From a virus, in IMG/VR virus record IMGVR_UViG_3300032050_000078, positions 1 through 64,000 of that record: a stretch of DNA of 64,000 nucleotides, one strand, 5' to 3'. Numbering within the stretch: the stretch's first letter is position 1; every line of letters begins with the position of its first letter. Below the pieces are notes generated by a model that ran no database searches, had not been told where the DNA came from, and worked only from the letters and a program-made list of their open reading frames with translations. The position numbers and the translations under genes are program-made. Below, piece after piece: positions 42,121-51,784 of the stretch.

Positions 42121-45100
42121 ATTATATACCAATTTCCGTTTCTCACCATAACAGTAAGAGACATATAGTTTATATTCATATCAACATATGAATTACCATC
42201 AATCAATCCTGATGCTGGCGTTAATCTTATTCTGTATGAACCAGAAGTTCCTGCTTCATCTTTTATCAATAAATAATAACCATCTTTCGATGTTGTTGTC
42301 GGTAATGTTAAATCAACATTTGATGAACCACTAACCCCCCAATAACTTTTATCCCAAGTTAATGTTTGTGATGATGTTATTGCGGAGGTCGCATAATTCA
42401 ACGGTAATGAAATATCTCTTGATTTAACGACACCTGTTGATGTATCTCTCACCAAGAAATTTGTATTTGACGGATCAGTATCTGGTGTATTTTGTAATGT
42501 TAAATAATTTGTATGGAATGTACACGCTGAAACCGATGTAATACCAACACCAAAAGCCGATGAACAATTATGTGTTACGGTATTTCCTGAACCTCCTAAA
42601 ATTGAAGAATAATTTCCTATTGAGGTGTTAAATACTCCACCTAAAATTGAGGAGTAGTTTCCTGTTGTTGTGTTATTACTTCCTCCACCAATGAAATTAT
42701 TACTTGCCGTTGTAGTTCCCGATATTCCACCACTTATTACCGAATAATCTCCACAAGCAGTATTGTTAGAACCACCACCAATTGATGCTCCGTTACCTAT
42801 AAGTCTATTACATATACCTCCAGATAAGGTACCCCAAACACCATTATTTGTATTTTGTAGTCCTCCACCAACAAACGAAAAATAATTTGATGCAGTATTA
42901 CGACAACCACCACCTACGGTTGATCCATTACAATTTGATGTATTACTAATTCCTCCTAATATTGACGAACAATTACCACTTGTTATATTTTGCAATCCAC
43001 CACCTATTGTTGATCCAACACCTAAAGATCGATTCAAACATCCACCACCTATTGTCGAATAACACCCACTTGATGTGTTACCTCTACCTCCACCAATAAA
43101 TGTAAAATAATTTGATGCGGTATTAGTTCTACCCCCACTTATTGTTGATACTACACCATTACTTTTATTTTGCGTTCCCCCACCAACGGTTGAATAACAC
43201 CCACTTGATGTGTTACCTCTACCACCACCTACGGTTGAGCAATCTCCGATTGATGTGTTACAATAACCTCCACTTACGGTTGATATAAAACCGATTGACA
43301 CATTTCTTCTACCACCACCGATAAATGAGTATCCCCCACTTGACGTGTTTAAACATCCACCTACTACGACTGATGAAAAACTACTTATTGTGTTACCACT
43401 ACCTCCACCAATGGTTGAGTTTGCTGCTGATGCTAATATTGTATTTTGTTGTCCACCACCAATGGTTGAACTTGTTGCTCCAGCTAATATTGTATTACAA
43501 TAACCTCCACTAACTGTTGAAGCTTTACCGTTAACTTTATTAAAATAACCTCCAACTACTAAACTATAAACATCACACGAAGTATTTCCACAACCTGATC
43601 CTATAAAACCACCCGTAGACATATTTGTATTACAAACACCCCCACCAATTACTGAGCACGCTCCTAATGATGTATTACCTATACCCCCACTTACCGTTGA
43701 GGTATCACCAACCGATGTATTTTGACGACCACCACTTACTGTTGAACACACACCATAAGATGTGTTACTGAATCCACCTCCAACAGTTGATGCATAACTA
43801 CTTGACGTATTAGCGTTTCCACCACCGACTGAACTATATGTTCCACACGAAATATTTGCTCGCCCCCCACTTATTGTTGATATTTGACCACACGCCCTAT
43901 TAAATTGACCACCACCTACGGTTGTAGAATCCCCTAACGATCTATTACATCTACCACCACCTACGGTTGAATAATATCCACTTGATGTACTACTTGCTCC
44001 CCCACTTATGGTTGATCTACCTCCACTTGAAGTGTTGTTTGCACCACCACCTACGGTTGAATAATAATCGCTTGAAGTATTACTCACACCCCCTCCAATT
44101 GTTGAATGTGTTGATCCTGTTAAGATTGTATTACATTCACCACCACCAATTGATGAACTTGTTGATCCTGTTAAGATTGTATTACATTCACCACCACCAA
44201 TTGATGAACTTGTTGAACCAGTTAATATTGTATTATTACACCCACCACCTATGGTTGATGTGTCACTATTTGTTTTGTTACTAAGACCACCACTTATGGT
44301 TGAATCCGCACCAATTGATGAGTTACAACGTCCTCCACTTATAGTTGAATAGTAACCGCTTGAGGTATTAAAACGCCCCCCACCTATGGTTGATTCACTA
44401 CCAATTGATGTATTACGATATCCTCCACTTATAGTTGAGTAATAAGTACCTGATGATGTGTTACATTTACCACCACCAACGGTTGAGTAACACCCACTTG
44501 ATGTGTTACTTCTACCACCGCCAATTGTTGAAAAATAATTACTTGATGTATTCCCACTACCACCGCCAATTGTTGACCAGTCACCACTTGATGTATTATA
44601 ATAACCTCCACTTACGGTTGAGTTAGCCCCATTTGATTCGTTACTTTGACCACCACCAACTGTTGATCCACCACCACTTGATGTGTTACCAACACCACCA
44701 CTTACGGTTGATCTAGAACCGCTTGATGTATTCAAACCACCACCACCAATCGTTGTTAAAGTTGATCCTATTAGTATTGTATTGGAGTTCCCTCCACCTA
44801 TAGTTGAGTTTGTTGCTCCTGTTAAGATTGTATTACAATACCCGCCACTTACAGTTGAATTATTAGATGTTGAACCATTTTGTTGTCCGCCACCTACTGT
44901 CGAATAACACCCACTTGATGTGTTACAATACCCCCCACTTACAGTTGACCAATTACAACTTGATGTATTTACTCTACCACCACTTACAGTGGAGTAGTTC
45001 CCACTTGCATCATTATTATTACCACATCTTTCAACCGAACCAATTCCAGAACCAACTATCATAACAGATGTTCCACCCGTTAATGCTCCAAGTACTTGCT

Positions 45101-45224
45101 GAAAACACGCTTTATATGATGATCCAGCAGGATTACCTTGTGATAAATCATTAGGATCCACTATGTGAAATAAATCAGTTAAATTAACCCCGGTTGCTGG
45201 TATTTGATCCGTTAAAAATGCCAT
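42117..45224 (-). CDS. Repetitive beta-helix-type tail fibre, long paralogue
   Basis: A 1035-residue protein. A head domain (IPATGVNLTDLFHIVDPND, then NPAGSSYKACFQQ) is homologous to that of the 483-residue fibre. About fifty repeats of 15-17 residues follow, such as STVSGGYCNTSSGCY and STIGGGNSNTILIG. A C-terminal domain of about 130 residues (LTLQNTPDTDPSNTNFLVRD, then GYYLLIKDEAGTSGSYRIRL) is probably the tip. The repeats form an extended stalk, likely trimeric. Cysteines recur inside the repeats. It starts 14 bases after a TATTTATA. Confidence 0.88.
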   Translation of the reverse strand: MAFLTDQIPATGVNLTDLFHIVDPNDLSQGNPAGSSYKACFQQVLGALTGGTSVMIVGSGIGSVERCGNNNDASGNYSTVSGGRVNTSSCNWSTVSGGYCNTSSGCYSTVGGGQQNGSTSNNSTVSGGYCNTILTGATNSTIGGGNSNTILIGSTLTTIGGGGLNTSSGSRSTVSGGVGNTSSGGGSTVGGGQSNESNGANSTVSGGYYNTSSGDWSTIGGGSGNTSSNYFSTIGGGRSNTSSGCYSTVGGGKCNTSSGTYYSTISGGYRNTSIGSESTIGGGRFNTSSGYYSTISGGRCNSSIGADSTISGGLSNKTNSDTSTIGGGCNNTILTGSTSSSIGGGECNTILTGSTSSSIGGGECNTILTGSTHSTIGGGVSNTSSDYYSTVGGGANNTSSGGRSTISGGASSTSSGYYSTVGGGRCNRSLGDSTTVGGGQFNRACGQISTISGGRANISCGTYSSVGGGNANTSSSYASTVGGGFSNTSYGVCSTVSGGRQNTSVGDTSTVSGGIGNTSLGACSVIGGGVCNTNMSTGGFIGSGCGNTSCDVYSLVVGGYFNKVNGKASTVSGGYCNTILAGATSSTIGGGQQNTILASAANSTIGGGSGNTISSFSSVVVGGCLNTSSGGYSFIGGGRRNVSIGFISTVSGGYCNTSIGDCSTVGGGRGNTSSGCYSTVGGGTQNKSNGVVSTISGGRTNTASNYFTFIGGGRGNTSSGCYSTIGGGCLNRSLGVGSTIGGGLQNITSGNCSSILGGISNTSNCNGSTVGGGCRNTASNYFSFVGGGLQNTNNGVWGTLSGGICNRLIGNGASIGGGSNNTACGDYSVISGGISGTTTASNNFIGGGSNNTTTGNYSSILGGVFNTSIGNYSSILGGSGNTVTHNCSSAFGVGITSVSACTFHTNYLTLQNTPDTDPSNTNFLVRDTSTGVVKSRDISLPLNYATSAITSSQTLTWDKSYWGVSGSSNVDLTLPTTTSKDGYYLLIKDEAGTSGSYRIRLTPASGLIDGNSYVDMNINYMSLTVMVRNGNWYII
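42560..45030 (-). repeat. Coding minisatellite array of 45-51 bp units
   Basis: The stalk of the long fibre is encoded by units of mostly 45 bp (some 48 or 51), each reading roughly (S/A)T(V/I)(S/G)GGxxNTSSGxx. Units vary in third positions but keep blocks such as CCACCACTTA, so recombination between units is possible. Confidence 0.85.
44110..44211 (-). repeat. Perfect 51-bp tandem duplication within the fibre gene
   Basis: Bases 44110-44160 and 44161-44211 are identical. They encode two copies of the 17-residue unit around SSIGGGECNTILTGST. Exact identity in an otherwise diverged array indicates a recent duplication. Confidence 0.9.
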
Positions 45225-45238
45225 TATTCTTTTTTATA

Positions 45239-45246
45239 TATAAATA
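45239..45246 (-). promoter_or_regulatory. TATTTATA element before the long fibre gene
   Basis: A perfect match 14 bases upstream of the ATG at 45224. Confidence 0.5.
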
Positions 45247-45258
45247 CACTTTAATTCA

Positions 45259-45561
45259 TTATTGGAACTGATAAATGCTATAATCCATAAAGAAGAAGTA
45301 ATCTCCGTCTTGGAATTGTTTTCCTACAGGTGGTAAATTAACGCAATTTAAAACAATAAATCTTTCACAATATAAATCTTTTACTAATACTCCTATTGCT
45401 GGTGACATATTAAATTGTGATGGTAATGTAATTGTAACCATTGGTGGAATTACAGTATTTACAGTTGCAACTATTGTACAATTATTACCATAAACATCAC
45501 AAACATATATTTGATATGGTATTGTTAATCCTGTAACATTACTTATCACCAATTGTGTCAT
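45259..45561 (-). CDS. Small beta-rich tail-associated protein, paralogue of 33230-33451
   Basis: A 100-residue protein. ISNVTGLTIPYQIYVCD and the PPMVTITLP segment parallel the 73-residue plus-strand protein. It ends with an aromatic tail (FQDGDYFFFMDYSIYQFQ) that resembles the C-terminus of the upstream SprB-repeat protein (FQDDFEFVFQDDNSYIFQ). Likely a tail-tip module. It overlaps the upstream gene as TAATG. Confidence 0.75.
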   Translation of the reverse strand: MTQLVISNVTGLTIPYQIYVCDVYGNNCTIVATVNTVIPPMVTITLPSQFNMSPAIGVLVKDLYCERFIVLNCVNLPPVGKQFQDGDYFFFMDYSIYQFQ

Positions 45562-47822
45562 TACTGTCCTTGGAATATATAACTATTATCATCTTGGAAT
45601 ACAAACTCAAAGTCGTCTTGGAAAACTTTTTGATATACTCCACATTCCACACAAGATATGTCATAATCTATTAACAAATTAATTATTACTCTTGTGTCAT
45701 CCAATTGTGTTGTTACCGTAGGTTGACAAGTTGTGCCTCCAGTTAAACAACCACTCTTAATTATTATTTTATTAGTTTCAATATTGGTTTCAACCGAAGT
45801 AATTCCCGAAAAACCATATAAAGAAGTTTTAATTTCATTAACCCATTCCTCATCTGTTGGGTAATCATCAAGTCCTGTTGATGTATAAAATACGGTTTGA
45901 GAATTAACACCATTTACTGTCACATCAAGCGTAAAAATAGCAGAATTTAATATACAATTAGTATCTCCCGATGTTAAATCAAAGAAACCTTCATTTAACA
46001 TTTGTTGTATACCTCTTCTACCAAGAGTACCACTATTTTGGAAATTATTAGAACATACTCTATATGTTTGATAACTACTATATAGTACTGTTCCAAATAA
46101 TTCAATCGTTTTAATTAATGCACATCCATTATCATCAATTACCTCTAATGAATATGTTCCCGCAGTTAAACCAGTCACGGTAGTTCCTGTTTGTCCATTA
46201 ACATTAGAACTCCAATTTAAAATAAACGGTGGCTCCCCACTTGTTATTAATACATCAAGTTCTCCATCATTCCCACTTATAGGTTGTGTAGCAAAAAAAT
46301 CAAAATACACTGGAGACGATCCTGTAATATATACCGTTTCAATTTGTTGACAACCTCCTGAATCCGTTACAGTTACATCATAAAATCCTGGAGATAAATT
46401 ACTAAATGTTGATACGGGTCCAGGTGGAAATCCGGTGATTTGATAGGTATATGGTAGTGTACCCCCACTTGACGCTAAAATCTGTATTGTCCCATTATTA
46501 AAACCACAAGTTGTACCTGTGGTATTTGCGGTAATTGTATATAAATTAGTATTATTTATTATTGTTGTTGCGGTAAATACACAAGAACCTCCACTAATCA
46601 AAATAGTATATGTATCCGATGATAATGGTGGCGAATGATAATTATTACCTTCAGTTGATGTAGATACAGTATTACCTAAAGAATTTATTAAAGTGTAAAC
46701 ATATGTACCAACATTAGAACCACCATTTAATTCAATAAAAATTTGTCCGTCACTATTATTACAATTTGAATTAACCGTACTAAGATTAAGAATTGAGAAT
46801 CCGTTAGGTGTTAATAATGTTGTTGTTTGTGAGCTAGTACATAATCCAGCATCGGTAACATTAACAGTAAAATCACCTGAAGATAACCCCGTAAATGTAT
46901 AACTATCTGAGAATGAAATTGCGACACTACCATTTGATCCTGAATAATAGAAAGGTGATGTCCCTCCTGTAAGTTGGACTGTAACCTCCCCGTCATTTGA
47001 GAAACAACTTGGTGACACAATAGTAAAATTAACAATACCAACAGGTAACACTTGGTTCACCGTAATATTTGTTAGTGTTTTTGAACATCCTAACGAATCC
47101 GTCATAGTCACACTATAAACACCGCTCGTTAATCCTGTAACTGTAGAACCTGTTTGTCCATTCGCATTACTACTCCAACTATATGTATATGGTGATGTTC
47201 CCGTCTGTCCTGTAACAATTATCTTCCCACTTCCATCAAGTGCAACACAACTACCATCATTTATAACATAAACACCAAAATCAACCGTTGTTGAGGATTT
47301 TACAATACAACTTTCACTTTTCCCAGTACATCCACCTCCATCATTTCCGATAACATAATATGTACCACCTGATAATGAATTAAAAGTATAACTACCAAGG
47401 GTTGTTGCACCACTTGATTGATACCCATTTGTTGTTTCATATAGAAAAACTTCTCCACCCCCATAATCAACTGAGAATGTTGAGGTTAAAGATCCGTTAT
47501 TATTACCACAAGTTGTATTTGTTGTTGACGATATTGATAAACAACTACCTGTAGATATATTAAAATTTATTATTGCGGATGAAGGTCCTGGACTTAAACA
47601 AGAATCCGTAATTTCCAAACTATATGAACCACCAGTTAAACCACTAAAATAATATGAAGTAGTAGACGCAGAAGTCGGTAACAAACCTGATGTGGTTAAT
47701 TCCATTACAGAATATGGAGGAGCGGTACTTCCTGTAATATCAAATGATACTACTCCAGCACCTATATTAGAGCAATCTCCGCTTACAAAATAATTATACA
47801 CATATGGTAAACCACAACTCAT
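45561..47822 (-). CDS. SprB-repeat adhesin of the phage tail
   Basis: A 753-residue protein with about seven units of 70-95 residues, each with a (T/S)GGTxPYxYxW-like start and an SGxYxVTVTDxxGC end (for example GLTSGVYSVTMTDSLGCSK). This is the SprB repeat of Bacteroidetes gliding-motility adhesins. The C-terminal 180 residues form another domain (WVNEIKTSLYGFSG) that resembles the C-terminus of the adjacent 1001-residue baseplate protein (WVDAIQTSFVDLQT). No signal peptide is present, so it is a virion protein, presumably a receptor-binding fibre. Joined to neighbours by TAATG overlaps. Confidence 0.88.
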   Translation of the reverse strand: MSCGLPYVYNYFVSGDCSNIGAGVVSFDITGSTAPPYSVMELTTSGLLPTSASTTSYYFSGLTGGSYSLEITDSCLSPGPSSAIINFNISTGSCLSISSTTNTTCGNNNGSLTSTFSVDYGGGEVFLYETTNGYQSSGATTLGSYTFNSLSGGTYYVIGNDGGGCTGKSESCIVKSSTTVDFGVYVINDGSCVALDGSGKIIVTGQTGTSPYTYSWSSNANGQTGSTVTGLTSGVYSVTMTDSLGCSKTLTNITVNQVLPVGIVNFTIVSPSCFSNDGEVTVQLTGGTSPFYYSGSNGSVAISFSDSYTFTGLSSGDFTVNVTDAGLCTSSQTTTLLTPNGFSILNLSTVNSNCNNSDGQIFIELNGGSNVGTYVYTLINSLGNTVSTSTEGNNYHSPPLSSDTYTILISGGSCVFTATTIINNTNLYTITANTTGTTCGFNNGTIQILASSGGTLPYTYQITGFPPGPVSTFSNLSPGFYDVTVTDSGGCQQIETVYITGSSPVYFDFFATQPISGNDGELDVLITSGEPPFILNWSSNVNGQTGTTVTGLTAGTYSLEVIDDNGCALIKTIELFGTVLYSSYQTYRVCSNNFQNSGTLGRRGIQQMLNEGFFDLTSGDTNCILNSAIFTLDVTVNGVNSQTVFYTSTGLDDYPTDEEWVNEIKTSLYGFSGITSVETNIETNKIIIKSGCLTGGTTCQPTVTTQLDDTRVIINLLIDYDISCVECGVYQKVFQDDFEFVFQDDNSYIFQGQ

Positions 47823-50800
47823 TAGTTACATAGTAAATTAAAATTTATTCCAACATTAAGTTCAAAACTTTGAACTACGCTTAATGGGATACAAGTACTA
47901 TTAAATACAGTAAAACTTGTTTCATCATCATTTAAATAATAACTTAACCCATATGTTTGTAAATCAACAAAACTTGTTTGTATTGCATCAACCCAAGTTT
48001 GTCCGCTTGGTACAGATAATGGGTTATTATATCCAACCCCATTGAAGAATGGGTAGTTAATAATATCATTTCCATTAAATTTAACATTCACATACCAAGT
48101 AGTTTGTAACGTATTCATATCACAATCACCAAATGTTAAACCGTTTGATGATAGATAACCATTTAACATATCACCAAGAACATTACCAAATGAATTAATA
48201 TAAGGATTTGTATCCCAAGGATACACTGAACAACTTACCGTTTGGATTGGACAATCGTAGGTAAATAATTGCCCCACTAATGTACATGGGTTACAAGGTA
48301 CAAGTACTAATTGACAACCCATCTGTCTTCTCCACACATATTTTTGCCTGTGGAATATTGAATTTTCGTACTTTGTACCGGCATTCCATATTGTTGTTGC
48401 CGGAACCATTTGTTCAATTAATCTAATCCAATAATCCCCAATACCATTTACATAATCTATCATTGTCTGATAAGTAAAATTGTCGTTTTTAATTCCCGCC
48501 AATTCTAGTGATTCAAGATATTTCCAATAAATTGACTGAAGTGTCGGATAACCTCCCGTCTTTCCATCAGTAATAAATTGTCTATTTCTAACATTAATTG
48601 TGTTATGCCAAAAACTTTGAGCAAATTCAAAAAATGTTTTTTGTTTTGGTTTTGGTATAATTTCAGTCCAATCTATTCCCCCTCTTTGTGGGTATGGTGT
48701 GTTAGGATTTGGGTTACAGTATGTTGGTGCAATATAATTCAATCCTTCTTCAGGTATTGGGTAATTATATTGTCGTGACATATTCCAAACATCGTAAACA
48801 AGTCCCTGAGCTGGATTCATAAAAATGTCAATATTTTTAACATTCAACACTAATCTATCATCATCAGTAGGGTAATAAGCTGTAAATCCACCATCAGTAC
48901 TTCTCCTAATAATTTCATTATTTACCACCCAACTTTTTTTATTATCCGCAGTTTTTCGTAATTTAAAACCTAAATCCATATATGGAAATTGTTTAAATCT
49001 CTGTAAATATTCTTCCCCGTAATTGAATGGTTGTAAAGTTGTTTGATAATTTGGGTTTGCACCTGTAAATACACTAGTCGTCAAATCAACTTGTGCCGGC
49101 ATTCTATGTTGTGGTGTAGATTCTATCCATCCTCCCCCAATTTGGAAGAAGAAATTATCACTGTCTACAGGCATACTTGGATAACCAAAACTATCTATAG
49201 GGTAATCAACTTTGGTTACTGTAATATCTTGAGTTACAGTATTTGTTGTGAATCCCGTATACTGAACACCCATAATTGAATATATGTCGGTAGTATCCAA
49301 TACAGGTATATCCTGTACATATGTACCTCCCGATATTTGAGTATATTGTTCCCCAAATTGAGTTAAATTTATTCTCTGATCAGCAACATACACATATTCA
49401 TTAAATTCGGTAATGGCATCAGGAGCACCAATCAATCTCAACAACATTTCAATTGATTTTCTTGTTCCTTTTGACTTAAATAGATATGCGGAATTTAATA
49501 TTAAATTTCTATAATATTGATAATTAATTTCTTCAGGAGTTTGTCCTTTAGAAAGTCCTGTAAATGTATTTTCCCCACTTGAGAATACAGAATCTAATAA
49601 TTGTTCGTTAGTGATTGGTGAAATATTATCTTTCCACCCTAAAGTTTGTGCTAAATTTTTTAAAAGTTGTGATGGGATATCATTTTTAACGGTATAATGA
49701 ACTGAATTCATATACGCTAAAGCACCTATGAATTTTTTTGTTTCATCAAAACTTCTACCATATATTTGTAATATTTTTTCTACTTTTTGATCCGATGTAT
49801 CAAATTCTTTTATCGCACCTGTAGTTAAAAATCTAGAAATTAAATTTGTTCTATATTCATCTAAATTTTCCGCAACACTACTTAATTTTAATAGATAACT
49901 ATTAAAATCATTACCACTAATACTTAAATTCCAAATACCACTTAATGGGAAAATTACAACTTCTTGAGTGATAGTATAAGTACCATCATCATTTTCAATT
50001 GGTTTATTAAAATAAGCACTATATTTTGGTGAAATTTCTCTATTTAATAAAAAGTTTTCAACTTGATCAAACTCCTCATTGAAGACTTTGTTAACATAGA
50101 AGTCTGTTGGTCTTATTATTATTGTTTTAAAAATCTCGGATTGTCCATTAAACGGGTTTCCTTCAATATACAATTTTAATGTTGTATCTGTGTCTGTTGT
50201 TGGTACTACTGTATTAATTGGGTAATTTACCCCATCAATAATAACCGTATATTTTGAGTATTCCACCGTTAAATTTCTCAATGGAGATACTGTAATCTCT
50301 CTTAATTGTAAGTTTCTTGTTGCATTAATACTAAAATCAATGTCAAACGGATTACGAATAAGATATAATGGAATTTCAAAATATGTCTCATTTTCAATAA
50401 CATCATACGATGAGGTTGTAACTGTTTGTCCTGTTACAAATCTTGTTGTTGATGAAAATATCTCTAACGCCGCAGGAAAGTAATTAATAATTTTAGTTAT
50501 GGATACTGAAAATCTTTTAGCCAAAGAACCATAAATTGTAAAATTAGTAATTTCACTTAAATCATAATTTGGGTATACTTGAAAATTTTTATTTACCAAT
50601 AATTTTGATTGTTCAATATCGGTAATATTCATTGATTCCAAAGAAATTGGATCGGAAAATGATCCAATTGAGAAATTTCTATTAACTTTTTCGGTCACAT
50701 TGGTAGTGAACTCAAAATTTGCTTGAGTAAAACCTCCACCGTCAACTAATTGAAATCCGACAAGATTGTCAGAAAAACTTCCTTCTCCGCTAGCCTGTGG

Positions 50801-50827
50801 TGGGCAAGTATACTTAATAATTGCCAT
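47822..50827 (-). CDS. Baseplate protein with tail-protein-I-like domain
   Basis: A 1001-residue protein. Residues about 355-465 (RSFDETKKFIGALAYMNSVH, then NLILNSAYLFKSKGTRKSIE and LLRLIGAPD) resemble P2 gpI or T4-type wedge proteins that connect baseplate to fibres. The N-terminal half is beta-rich. The C-terminal domain shares features with that of the SprB-repeat protein, which may reflect docking of the adhesin on this protein. It is in the middle of the baseplate operon. Confidence 0.85.
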   Translation of the reverse strand: MAIIKYTCPPQASGEGSFSDNLVGFQLVDGGGFTQANFEFTTNVTEKVNRNFSIGSFSDPISLESMNITDIEQSKLLVNKNFQVYPNYDLSEITNFTIYGSLAKRFSVSITKIINYFPAALEIFSSTTRFVTGQTVTTSSYDVIENETYFEIPLYLIRNPFDIDFSINATRNLQLREITVSPLRNLTVEYSKYTVIIDGVNYPINTVVPTTDTDTTLKLYIEGNPFNGQSEIFKTIIIRPTDFYVNKVFNEEFDQVENFLLNREISPKYSAYFNKPIENDDGTYTITQEVVIFPLSGIWNLSISGNDFNSYLLKLSSVAENLDEYRTNLISRFLTTGAIKEFDTSDQKVEKILQIYGRSFDETKKFIGALAYMNSVHYTVKNDIPSQLLKNLAQTLGWKDNISPITNEQLLDSVFSSGENTFTGLSKGQTPEEINYQYYRNLILNSAYLFKSKGTRKSIEMLLRLIGAPDAITEFNEYVYVADQRINLTQFGEQYTQISGGTYVQDIPVLDTTDIYSIMGVQYTGFTTNTVTQDITVTKVDYPIDSFGYPSMPVDSDNFFFQIGGGWIESTPQHRMPAQVDLTTSVFTGANPNYQTTLQPFNYGEEYLQRFKQFPYMDLGFKLRKTADNKKSWVVNNEIIRRSTDGGFTAYYPTDDDRLVLNVKNIDIFMNPAQGLVYDVWNMSRQYNYPIPEEGLNYIAPTYCNPNPNTPYPQRGGIDWTEIIPKPKQKTFFEFAQSFWHNTINVRNRQFITDGKTGGYPTLQSIYWKYLESLELAGIKNDNFTYQTMIDYVNGIGDYWIRLIEQMVPATTIWNAGTKYENSIFHRQKYVWRRQMGCQLVLVPCNPCTLVGQLFTYDCPIQTVSCSVYPWDTNPYINSFGNVLGDMLNGYLSSNGLTFGDCDMNTLQTTWYVNVKFNGNDIINYPFFNGVGYNNPLSVPSGQTWVDAIQTSFVDLQTYGLSYYLNDDETSFTVFNSTCIPLSVVQSFELNVGINFNLLCN

Positions 50828-51735
50828 TATCCTGTTATATTTGTAAAGTTTTTAGTAAAATCAATATTATTACCTCTGTCTTGTCTAACTTCATAAAGAA
50901 GTTCATTAAACTGATCTCTAATTTCGTATAAGTTGTATTGTTTGTATATATTATTTTCACTGTCGTAAATAGTGTAAATACCATCATCAATTGACTTAGT
51001 TTGATTCCCATAAAGAGCAAGTGCCAATGTTGATATATCGTGCTCAACAATCTCAATTTCAGTGGTTACCGGATTAAAATATGTATTACTAATAACAATA
51101 TCTTGATTTGGTTGTCCAATGAATGGTGTTGCGTTTGGTTTATTAGTTGGTGATGATGATGGTGAAAGCGTACAAAAAATTAAATTAGTTGTTCCTTCAG
51201 TATATCTATATCTAATTGATTTTTGTGATGTATTTGTAAGATTTTGTATTACTGGCTCACAATAAAAAGATGAGGTTATCATCCTAAAAAAGTTCGGTAT
51301 CTTTGTTCCATCAGAATTTAAATATTCAACTCTAAATCCAATTAAACCTTGATTAATAAAATTATTCCTAAATTGTGTTGGGACATTATTAACATCAATA
51401 ACAATCCCTTTAACATTTGGTAATGCCGATAAAATACCACAATCTGTAATTCTAGTTCTTATCTCTGCCGGTCTAATATATAATGTATATATCCCTAATT
51501 TATTGAATACATCCGCAGGAAGTTTTAAGTTGTATAATCCACCTAAAATCTCAACATCCGCATTACCACCAGTATTGTTATTATTAAAATAAGGTCGTAA
51601 TATTGTTTTTGCATCCAATTTTGTTAAAACGAAATTATCAGTATCGTCTCTACTTGGAGTGTAATTCAAAATGATGTCTACATCATCAGGACTAACATCT
51701 GCCGGTCTAATTGTTCCGTAACTACCTGTTGCCAC
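50827..51735 (-). CDS. Baseplate structural protein, 302 residues
   Basis: It begins GSYGTIRPADVSPDDVDIIL with a GTG start at 51735, the only in-frame option giving this N-terminus. Beta-rich with a Ser/Pro/Asn linker near residue 190. No named family is recognised, but the position in the wedge operon and TAATG coupling to the gpI-like gene support a structural role. Confidence 0.75.
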   Translation of the reverse strand: MATGSYGTIRPADVSPDDVDIILNYTPSRDDTDNFVLTKLDAKTILRPYFNNNNTGGNADVEILGGLYNLKLPADVFNKLGIYTLYIRPAEIRTRITDCGILSALPNVKGIVIDVNNVPTQFRNNFINQGLIGFRVEYLNSDGTKIPNFFRMITSSFYCEPVIQNLTNTSQKSIRYRYTEGTTNLIFCTLSPSSSPTNKPNATPFIGQPNQDIVISNTYFNPVTTEIEIVEHDISTLALALYGNQTKSIDDGIYTIYDSENNIYKQYNLYEIRDQFNELLYEVRQDRGNNIDFTKNFTNITG

Positions 51736-51769
51736 TATTAATATCTTTTATATTGTTTATCGTTTTAAA

Positions 51770-51777
51770 TATAAATA
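51770..51777 (-). promoter_or_regulatory. TATTTATA element before the 302-residue baseplate gene
   Basis: A perfect match 34 bases upstream of the GTG at 51735, in the 49-base gap between baseplate genes. It would give a second entry point into the adhesin half of the operon. Confidence 0.45.
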
Positions 51778-51784
51778 CTTAAAA

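Noticed and set aside
43325-44907. Plus-strand frames antisense to the long fibre, rich in His/Leu/Tyr
   Set aside because: They arise from reading the repeat array on the opposite strand and have biased low-complexity composition with no start context.
39429-45224. CRISPR-like regular repeats
   Set aside because: The periodicity is 45-51 bp without constant repeat and unique spacer, and both genes stay open in frame with a protein-level repeat. They are fibre stalks.
33230-47822. Diversity-generating retroelement target region
   Set aside because: No reverse transcriptase, template repeat or A-biased variable region was seen in this window; the variation seen is tandem-repeat based.
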